64,000 nucleotides of DNA from the NCBI RefSeq assembly GCF_000327385.1, contig NW_008710179.1, forward strand, positions 118,560 through 182,559. Direction: 5' to 3'. The position numbers and the translations under genes are program-made. The DNA comes from Lottia gigantea. Its lineage: Eukaryota > Mollusca > Gastropoda > Lottiidae. How positions within the stretch are numbered: the stretch's first letter is position 1; the number at the start of each line of letters is the position of its first letter. This document shows, piece by piece, positions 51,101 to 61,100 of this stretch. The notes below the pieces were generated by a model, which was given only the letters and a program-made list of their open reading frames with translations, made no database searches and was not told the DNA's origin.

Positions 51101-54100
51101 TTCATCAAAATATCTTTAGAAGATCTATTTCAAGTAGAGAATGAAATTGATATTTATAATAGAATGAATGGTTTATATTGTTTGTTTAACGGTCAATTAT
51201 TTATAGTCTATAGTTTTACCATCTTGGCACGGTTAGCTTGTATCTAAATTAACCTCTTAACTAAAGAATGTTCAATAATTTAGCCTTCTTCATACCAGCT
51301 CAAACAGAGAAACATTCAGAAAACTGGTGTTATTAACTGTCTAAAATAGTAGCAAGAAGCAAATGCAGACAAGAGATGGAAAAAAAAATACGAAATGTAT
51401 CCATTTTTTTCCAAAAAATCTATTTTAGCAATTTACGTGCACACGTCAGAAAAGAGCTGGGAATTTTGCCACAATTATTGAGTCCATTTCTGCCCCTTGA
51501 GATACAAAATGCTCGTGGTAGCTAATAGGGTATTCAGTTATTTTGTTCTTATAAGTACAAATCATTGTTTCAGACTTCTGTTGTTACCTAAATGAGATTC
51601 AAATCAGGTCTTTTGCACTGTACACAGAACACTTATAGCTTTTCTTAGCACCATTCCGATTTATTAACGATCATCTGTGGTTCCTATAACTTCAATTTAG
51701 CTAAGTGTTTCTTCAATAGAAATAACAAGAATGGTGCACATTTGAGGTTTTATTATAACTTCTGTTTGCTCCGTTTCCTGTCTGACATCAATGGTTCCTG
51801 GTTCCTTTTAGGTCAGACCAACCTTTGGCCAGATGAATGATGCAGATAGAATTTGTAAGTGTTTTAGATTTGGGAGTAGAAAGACAGTTTATTCTGTTGT
51901 CTTGGCACAATTCCAGTAAGTCCAGAAGTACTTACATGGCATAATATTCTTCACACCAAGTGATTTACAACAATGATTTTTTAAAATCTGGTCAATTTTC
52001 TTTTTAATTTTTAGAAGGTGCAAAAAGCAGCTTTTTTTTGTCCACGACACACTTTACATAGGTTAGAGCCTAGTTTTTATAACTAAACGACATTCCCTTG
52101 ATCAGAATTTCATTTAAATATTGATTACCGCAATCGATAGAGAGAAAATCAAACCAGTCCGAAATGACCTAGTACAGTAAATCGTTTTAAATACTATTAT
52201 GAGTAGATCTGGACGATAATCCAATAGATTAAGCCTGATTGTAACGGTATATTATAAACATAATAGGTGATTAACGCTATTAATCAGCCAGCCATTACAA
52301 TATTTACCCCAACATAATACAACTGTATACGTCAAAACAATAGCGTGCCTAGAAACGGCGCATGTTTTTTTCAACACTGAGGTTTAACTAAAAAAGCTAT
52401 ACACAGTGAATGTAGTACATCGGCAAAAACAAGTGTTTCACAGCAGAGAGCAGGGGCTATAAAAGATTGTTTAATTTGGGAACGATTCAGTATCTACTTG
52501 CAACTGTTTTGTAATATGGAGAATTCTGATTCAAGAATAAATCTACTGGAAATAGATCCCCGATTTCTATCATGGGAAAAATTGGAACGTTCAAGACTGA
52601 GAAACTTGAATCTACCAAACAGATATTCCAGAAACTTCAACATTTCCAGATCCCCGGACCAAGCTGTAGCAATGAGTTTAGATGAACCACGAGCTGTTAT
52701 ACAGAACATTACATCACGAACTGTCAACAGACCAATGTCCACACATTCTGTTGATTTCTCTTCTAACTCCGTAGCTCCATTTTACACCGCCGAGAAACCA
52801 ACATGTGGCTATTTCTTCAGTCGTTCAACAGAAAACAAGAAGAAGAAATTTGGAATTCCACCCAGTGATTTAGTAAAGTGGAGATCTATGTCAGCTTTCC
52901 CAACAACATCCCAGTAAGACACACGTTTATGGATAAAAGTTTGGTTCTATCATTTGGTTTGTGACAGTGAAAATATAGTATTTAAGACCTTCTGATTGTC
53001 CAAAAAAAAAAAAAAAAGTAGTTAAACTGGACATTATTAGTTAGTGTTCTAAAACAGCATTTTGTGTGAACCCAGGGAAAAAGAAACAGTAGCAATAATT
53101 GGATTCAATTCGTTGAACGGAGTGTGGACACATAAATCTATAAATAATAATCTTACTGTCTTACTGTAAAAAATTACCATGTTCCTGATATCAAGCCACA
53201 CAGCAATATTTAATGACCTTATTCAACCATAGCGGTATTTTTAAAGACTTATTCCAGAGCAGTATTTTTTTTTAATTTCTAGCTATAGATGTATTTCCTT
53301 CTATCTTTTATTGATATTATTGTATCTTTATTCTCATTCAGTATTCAAATCGTCGTATTCAGTATTAAATTTGTAATATATCGGGATTTTATATTTTCAA
53401 AATGGTTATTTATTTGTTTAGATTTTAACAATTTACTGTTATTGTACTTGATGGTATATCTTATTTGTATGTTTCATTGATAATATTGTTTCTTTTCATT
53501 TTATATTGTGATCATGTCTAATAATGTTTTTATTAAAAATTCTCGATTCTTGTTTGTGTCTGAATTTGTAATTCCATTAGTTTTCTTTTTCTACAGATTT
53601 GATTTTGCGGAGGGGAAAGTAATATTTTCCGAGGGGCAATAGTTTATGGTGTATAGTTGCCGTAATGAAATTGGTCGGTTCTCAGAAATTTTCAGGAGGG
53701 TAATCCATCTTTTCAGGATGGGGGGGGGGGGTCATCTTTTGGCCTTCTGTAGCTACCAATCTGTTTTGTAGCATGTGGTCGTTGTCAACTGTGTGTTATT
53801 TTGTGATTTTTAAACACTAAATTAATATGAAATTAAGGTTTTCTTCGTACATTGCTGGGCCAGATTGCATTGAGACAATGCAGCTATTTCTGGTTGGTGG
53901 TGCTGCTGCATTTGGTGGTGATTGGTTCGTCCGAAATTCCGCACTGTCAAGTCTTGTTGAAACTTTGAATAATATTGCATTATCATTTTCATCGCTCCTC
54001 ACCATTTCATATACCGTCACGACTGGTTCTCTATCATAGTAACCAATCCTCAATGACAGCATGTTCTTTAAGCACCGGAAGCATATATTGTTTATATTCT

Positions 54101-57100
54101 ACAAACAATATATGCTACTGGTGCTTAAGGAACATGGGGTGAAGATGAATCAACGTAATTCGATTTTGTGGTGTTGTTAAATCTAACTTGAGTGATAACT
54201 AGCGATTGAAGTATATTTAGAAACATATACCAGACATTGTTTTATGTTGTAGGCGAAATCTGCAGCCGAAATGGAAACTAAATTAAATATTGGTCTAGTT
54301 AGAGGTCACGCTTACAGTGTTACAGCTGTTAAAAAGATACATCTGAAAGGAACCGGGCTGTTCCATTTATTTAACAGAGAAAAAATGTTGATGATAAGAT
54401 GCCGTAATCCGTGGGGTGGTATTGAATGGAAAGGACCTTGGAGTGATGGGTAAGGGAGCAAGCAATGCCTTTTCAGAGAAGAGATTCTATTGAGTTACTA
54501 TTGGAGGAAGTGGTTTGGTTGACTAAAATGCAAACTCAGTTAGGAATGTAAGCTCAATTAGCTTAACACTTGACCAATATTTTATATTATGGAGTACCAT
54601 GGAGCATCAAAAATCATCTAAAATACAACATGACACATCAGAATAAAATATTATGTAAAATCGTGTGTTTAACTGTAAACTTTGTGTTCGTTAACTTTTC
54701 AGATCTCATGAATGGACAAAAGTGAGTGAAAGAGAAAAGAAAGAATTGGGATTAACGTTTGACGAGAATGGGGAATTCTGGTATGTTCCTCTCATGCCCT
54801 TTTAAAATTTACATAATACGGGTTACCTAGCAAGATACCCAATACATTTTCAGTATATCAAGAGTTAAAAGTCAGTAAACTAAGCTTCAAACTGATCCAA
54901 TATGTGAATAAAAAGTATCACCAAATTTCATTAAAAATCTGCAAACAACAACAAGGTATATAAAATTCTAACACAAACTGTTGTCCCTATCACGCTGGGA
55001 AGCGTACTTCCAGTATATAAAAATCAAGACAGACGGGCAAGGGCGCCGGAAATATACGTCCACGTAAAATAGACGATCGCAATACTGTAATGAAAACTTT
55101 AAAACGAATTTTACTGATTTCACTTAGAAAAGGATAAAAATAAATTTTGTTTTACAATTTATTTCAGGATGTCTTTTGATGATTTCTGTCGTTATTTTAC
55201 TACAATAGATGTCTGTCATATAGTAAACACTTCTGTTTTCACCGTGAAAAAATCCTATTATAAATATGTATTGACTGGTGAATGGAGACGACCACATTTA
55301 GCTGGTGGATGTGGAAATCATAATTCTTTTCTTAAAAACCCTCAGGTAATTCTGACCTGGCTCAAGGATAGTTTAAAACCACACATTTCAGAAGTTCAAT
55401 AAAAAACTAGTCATCCATAAGCGCACAAAGCGCTACTTAAATTGACAAATTTGAGTACATATTCAAATCCCTAACCAGTTGACGATTATTTTCACCTCTT
55501 TTAGTTGATAATTCTTTGATTCATTGCAATATAACTGAAAATATCCACCCATGCAGAAAACAGTTCGTTATTTACAATGTCCCGAGTCAGACAAACTATT
55601 GTATGTATTTATTGTAGTATTTATTAGATGTTTTGGTGGATGATGAAGAAATAATGATATCAATAGAGCAAGCTGACAGACGATCTGCTAGTTTTGATAA
55701 GAGGGGAGATAACTATTGTGTGGGCTATGCAATTGTCAGTGTAAGTATCACTGAAATGGAGAGTTTTTCGTCCCACTGCACAAGACAAGGTCTTTCTAGA
55801 TGTGGAAAGACATTTTAGAACGTACATAGCCTTGAGAACTATTGCATTATAATAAATGAGATGCAGGCAAATATTTGAACTACTTTCAACAACAAAAGGT
55901 GACAAAAAGAGCAGGCATAGGTTATCAATCCCGATAGATTTAGGTTGATTACCACCGAACGATGTTTTCTGCCAATTATCACAGAGAGATGTGTATTTTT
56001 TATGATTTTGCATTCATTTAACGTCTTCTGATTTCAGACAGATATAAATAGAAAGTATAGAATGCATGAGCGAAGTGAGAGGGTACATGCTGGACCTTAT
56101 GTAGTTTCCAGAAGTATATTTGATAGAGTTCATCTAAAGCAAGGAAGATATTGTTTACTAGTCACAACCTTTGACCCTGGATATGAAAGTAGCTATATGT
56201 TACGCTTATATTCTCAGTCTGGACTCAAAATCAAGTAAGTGTCAGTCCAGGTGTCTGTGTACATATAATGATGTCCAAATACTTGAACTATTCATGAAAG
56301 TTTTAATTAGCGCTTAGCTTGTAATCTGATGACGTTCATACCGCTTGCGTCACATACCAAATTAAAAACCTCTCTTTGGTGCTCACTATGTTCATTTTCT
56401 CCCTCCATTTTTAGAGAATTAACCAAAGATCAACCTAAACCACCCGGATGTTTAGGTAAACCAAAGATAGCAGCTACATCTATAACTATACATTATTGTG
56501 ATGGTTTAAAGGATATAGACAAGGATGGTAAGTTATACCCAATATATTATAAACGATCTCTCGAAGAAAACCGACATATACATCCAAACCGTATTCAATA
56601 AGGTCTTTAAAACCGACAAAATCAACGAGGTAGACACGAACTAAATTTATTAAGCTCCTAATAACGTAAAGGAAAGGATTGATAGCTTACTTGACGTGCT
56701 GGCTACTTTTAAAGAACATGGTAACGTACTTGGAAAGGCAGGATATAAAACCTAATGAGGCATGGTAGCGTACATTGAACATTATGATAGCATACATTTA
56801 ACATTATGATAGCGTACATTGAACATTATGATAGCGTACATTGAACATTATGATAGCGTACATTGAACATTGTGATAGCGTACATTGAACATTGTGATAG
56901 CGTACATTGAACATTATGATAGCGTGCATTGAACATTATGATAGCGTACATTGAACATTATGATAGCGTACATTGAACATTATGATAGCGTACATTGAAT
57001 TAAATTTTATTTAGGTATAGAAGCATATTGTACAGTAAAATGTGAAGGACAGGACGTCAGAACTAGTACCAGTAAGAAATCAATTAAACCACAGTGGAAA

Positions 57101-57741
57101 GAAAGAATGACGTTTTATCAACGTACACCAGATGAAGATATTACAATTGACGTAAGATATCGGAATATGATTATTTTACAATTTATGATTTTTAATTCGA
57201 ATATTCAGGATACGATGAACTGTCGTACGGAATTTCTTGCAATTTCCTCACAATTCTTGATTCTGTGAACATCTTAGTCTACTAGAGTAAGCGATTAAAG
57301 GCGAGAAAACCTTTTTTTTTTTGCATGAAGTACAAGAGTCATCTTTACAATGTCATGGTTTTACGATTGGCTGAATTCACAAGCGTACAAGTCAATGAAA
57401 TGAATTGAGTTCATAGTACCCTGACATTGTGAAATGCCCTAGAAGGGAATCATCTTGTTTCCAGGACATGAATGTATTTTGAATACTTGAAATTGATACT
57501 AGATGGATTTTCCACGAATTTACCTTTTATTTTGCATTGAATATTATTGTAGGTATGGGATGACAATATACTGGATAGTTTTATAGGCAGTATGACAGTG
57601 TCCATGTCTAAAAGACGAGAATATAACAACAGTAATGTCATCAGAAGATATGATATCAGAAAGAAACTGGATGAACGAGAAATAGTAACTGGATATCTAT
57701 GGCTCAATGTTAAGCATTCAACAAATATGACCGAGGCATAA
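48120..57741 (+). CDS. CAPN5: Calpain-5/6-type cysteine protease with C-terminal C2 domain
   Basis: Twelve coding exons: 48120-48287, 48654-48785, 49280-49482, 49841-50024, 54253-54449, 54703-54780, 55168-55345, 55618-55740, 56038-56234, 56415-56527, 57015-57151 and 57553-57741. Phases agree and give 632 residues (human CAPN5 640). The ATG follows an acceptor at 48117-48118, so a non-coding first exon is expected. The catalytic CysPc domain has [11 protein letters not shown] (C82), VRGHAYSVT (H248) and CRNPWG (N281), all intact, unlike CAPN6, which lacks the cysteine. Next come the CBSW domain (ARYFT-type [32 protein letters not shown]) and, from about residue 500, a C2 domain ([28 protein letters not shown]). 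No EF-hand domain is present, as in the TRA-3/CAPN5 branch. AATAAA at 57790-57795 and 57842-57847. Confidence 0.95.
52458..52465 (+). promoter_or_regulatory. TATA box in calpain intron 4
   Basis: TATAAAAG preceded by a GC-rich CAGGGGC. It lies 58 bases before an in-frame ATG (52516), which would place a start of transcription near 52488-52492. Confidence 0.5.
52516..52917 (+). CDS. Possible nested single-exon gene, 133-residue protein of unknown function
   Basis: Open frame inside the 4.2 kb calpain intron 4, same strand, starting [17 protein letters not shown] and ending [10 protein letters not shown] at TAA. The composition is protein-like: Ser/Asn/Arg-rich, charged, with [18 protein letters not shown] near the end; it has no low-complexity repeat, signal peptide or membrane helix. 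It is more GC-rich than the surrounding intron, and a TATA box sits at the right distance. The last bases CCCAGTAAGA also form a 5' splice-site consensus, so this could instead be an alternative exon whose phase would suit calpain exon 6 but not exon 5. Not recognised as any family. Confidence 0.5.
   Translation: MENSDSRINLLEIDPRFLSWEKLERSRLRNLNLPNRYSRNFNISRSPDQAVAMSLDEPRAVIQNITSRTVNRPMSTHSVDFSSNSVAPFYTAEKPTCGYFFSRSTENKKKKFGIPPSDLVKWRSMSAFPTTSQ
54060..54136. other. 77-nt near-perfect hairpin in calpain intron 4
   Basis: Arms 54060-54093 and 54103-54136 pair at 31 of 34 positions around a 9-nt loop. The size and shape suit a miRNA precursor on either strand, but a tiny palindromic element would look the same. 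It lies about 117 bp before exon 5. Confidence 0.6.
56757..57000 (+). repeat. 22 bp minisatellite in calpain intron 10
   Basis: About eleven near-identical copies of GCGTACATTGAACATTATGATA, ending about 15 bases before the exon 11 acceptor. Confidence 0.93.
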
Positions 57742-59020
57742 ATAACAACATAATATTGTGTCTTGGCGAATTTAAAGTGACAGGTTACAAATAAATCAAA
57801 AATTCGTGCCATAGGTAAAAAATGATTCCATCCTAAAACCAAATAAACGTTATAGCCACTCTTATATAATGACGTTTTTGTGAACCTACATTTTGGACGT
57901 TTATAAAGGCTTATCTTTTGTGTTGTCCTTTGATAGAGCTCTGTTGTAGCTTTAGGCCTTATATAACTTTTTGGAATGAAAATCCGGAACCCGGTTTGTC
58001 TTTAATTGAATACATGCAGAAGAGTGGTATAAGTTTAATCTAACACATTTAATGTCAAATATATTTTCTAATCGGGAAAGACATAAAAATTCGGAAAGAG
58101 ATTCAAGAAAACGACCTATTCTCGAACTTCAAATGTTCAGAGCATATTGTTTTATGTTAATGTAGACGGACCGATTGTCGGATTTTCGATCTGAAAGGTC
58201 TAATGTCACATTTAAGATTTGAGTTGTATGGCCGGCAACATGGAAACACGACTCTACCCCTTTCACCAATGTAAATTATTTCGGTCCCTTACGTGTGGCC
58301 ATTTACCAGAATAAAAACACTAACATTCTACCGGAGAGAAATTTAAATATTGTGGGTAATGTAAATGGTGGCTTTGCGACCAAACCAACTATTGCATCGG
58401 ATGTACACTGCAATTATATCTCACTAAAACCGCGTTTATTGTTTTAGCTTGGTAATGACTCGCTTCAAAATTACTGAAAGTTCCACGAATAATATATCGG
58501 TATTTTTCTTTAAAAAACGAAATTTAGACTTAGAAATAAAATGATACGTTAACGAAAATAAAAATTCTGTTGTAACGTAGTGTGCATCTTATTATTAGAG
58601 CTGGGAACGAACCAGTTTAAAAGTGATTCAGGTATATACTCTGGTGCTATTATATTTGAACGACTATTACGTTTACCTTTATATACGTTCACTTTATATT
58701 TACAGAATTTTTGTACCATTTATATCTTATGACGCATTTACAATAATATGTAATGATTGATTCTTTCTTATAAAAATGTTTGAATAATTTGTTTCATATA
58801 CTTAACATTCAAAAGCAGTATTTGCCAAGGCATTTTCAGATTCTAGGTACATTGAAAATCTTATTCATTTTATGGCCTTACACAGACAGCAAATTACACT
58901 TGACAAATTGTGGACCGACAATACAACGATGACTTGTATGACTATTTTGTCCAAGGAGAGGAAGAAAATTGAGGTTTGGCTGGTTATATTTCACCCCATA
59001 CGAAACTACGCATGTTTTTT

Positions 59021-59246
59021 ACATAGAAATAATACACACAAACGTTGTTCACAACCATTTTGAATCTCTTTCTCGACTTAATTAGTCGAATTTTTAAAAG
59101 AGCTATAAAATAAAAGGTTTTAAGATGGCTTTATCTTTTATTAAGGCATCGTTGAAATATTACAGCCTTTTAAAAAATTCGGCATAAGTCGAAGAAGAGA
59201 TTCAAAGTGGTTTTAAACTACGTTCATATGTGTTATTCTGTTTCGT
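59021..59246 (+). repeat. Palindromic MITE family E, copy 2
   Basis: Arms of about 85 bp are inverted copies: AATAACACA-like ends, GTTTTGAATCTCTT-type and TCGACTTA..TCGAATTTTT on the left mirror AAAATTCGGCATAAGTCGAA and AGAGATTCAAAGTGGTTTTA on the right. Confidence 0.75.
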
Positions 59247-59780
59247 GACAAAATGTCAGAGAAATGGTATAATAGCTGAATATTTATCATGCTATGAGCG
59301 AGATGTTCCAGATAAAGGTTATACGACTGAACATGGCATTAAAGTTTTTACCCTTCCAAATGGAAATTCGCAAACCCTTTGTAAATGCATTTGAAATAAT
59401 ATGTTGACAATAAAACTGTTGATAGAGGCTACTTGTTAGATTACTATGACATTTCTATTTTGTTCAAATGAGAAGGTACATGTATACCTATAAGAGATAA
59501 CAATAATATTCTTAAATTACTTCTATTCGATTTCTGATAACAATTCAATAAAACCAAACACTTGGATTGCCTCGGGCACATATTGTAAAACATTGAAGAT
59601 AATATCATTTTAAACCTACATATTCCTTATTTTGATAGCGCTGGGGTAGAGCTACTTAGCCTGTCATATCAAAATTCTATCCAGTCATTAAAAATTCAAT
59701 CAATATTCCGTGACCAGTATGGATCAAGATATCTGATCCACTAAGAACATGAAATTTGCTAGAGAAATGTTAAAAATAGT

Positions 59781-60185
59781 CGTGTTATTGAAATAACTGA
59801 TCGCGTTACTGATATCACTGAAAATGTAACTGATATCGCTGACCATGTTACTGATATCACTAATCGTGTGACTGATATCACTGATCTAGTTACTGATATC
59901 GCTGATCAAGCTACTGAAATCAGTTATCGTGCTACTGATATCACTGATCGTTTTGTTGAAATAACTGATCATGTTACTGAAATTATTGATCGATTTACTG
60001 AAATGAATGATCGTATTAGTGATATCACCGACAGTGTTACTGATATCACTAATCATGTTACTGAAATCACTGATTGTGTTACTAAAACAGCTAATAGTGT
60101 TACTGCATGATATCACTGATCCTGTTACTGGTATCACTTATCATTGGTCGTGTTAATGAAATATCTGCTTGTGATTCTGAAATCA
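59781..60185 (+). repeat. 21 bp minisatellite (GTTACTGATATCACTGATCAT type)
   Basis: Nearly twenty imperfect copies. The unit is a multiple of three and lacks stops in more than one frame, so 80-residue frames appear on both strands; these are by-products of the repeat. Confidence 0.9.
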
Positions 60186-60977
60186 CTGACACAGACATCT
60201 AAAGATCTCAAGCAATTGAAAATGACCTACAATTTTTTAACAAGAGACCCAGAACTAAGGACAATCTGACTACCTACTTATTAGTCTTACAATATTTAAG
60301 GTAGGCTTTGGTAAACCTTGTGACAGATATCAACTGGGTTACTAACGACTAACAGCAAGTGACAATATCTGAGAGCATTTGACAATCGCAGTTGTCATCA
60401 GTTGCTCATGTTCTAATTTTCTGCCAGAAAATATTGTCGATCCGAACGGTCGCAATCTGTAGTCAACCAGCATGGTGGCAGTCTTCGATACAAGCGTTTT
60501 TGCACATTTCGACTGTTAAGGATCTGAGTATTATTTAATTGCCAGTCGTCATGAAACTTTAACATTAATATTTTTTTTTTAAATTAATAAGGAAACGGTC
60601 GAGCCTTTTTCTGTATACTAACGACATAATAAGATCGACAGTATAAACAGTAGGGAATCTGATAATTGATCTTATAAGGACATTGATTTCAATCAAACTT
60701 CAAGTTAGAATATTACTCTGACTATCTTATATAAACTTTGACATCGATATTCTAAGTAGATTTAACATCTTATAAAGTAGAGCCTATATCTGCTGAAAAA
60801 TACACTGCTCTTTTTATATTAACAATGAAGTATACGCCAACATTAGTGCAGCGTACATGTTTATGGAATGACTTCATCTCCACTACATGGGTAAAAACCA
60901 CAAACCGTGAACAAGTCATTCATGCTGATCAATCATTGATCATTAGCCTATCATTTCATCGTAGCTACAGGGGTGGT

Positions 60978-61100
60978 ACAATTGCAAAAATTCCGACAAC
61001 CGACCAATTCCATTACAGCAATTAACCACCATATAATTTTACCTTTCCGCACCTAGTATTTGCCCCTCCGAAATATCAAGTCTGGCTGTGGGTCTGCTCC
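60978..61100 (+). repeat. Dispersed repeat family D, copy 2
   Basis: Matches 39127-39262 (ACAACCGACCAATTCCATTA, CACCATATAA, TGCCCCTCC, ATCAAGTCTGGCTG). Confidence 0.6.

Noticed and set aside
59868-60137. 80-83-residue heptad-repeat proteins on both strands
   Set aside because: Both frames follow from a 21 bp satellite lacking stops; there is no start or splice context.
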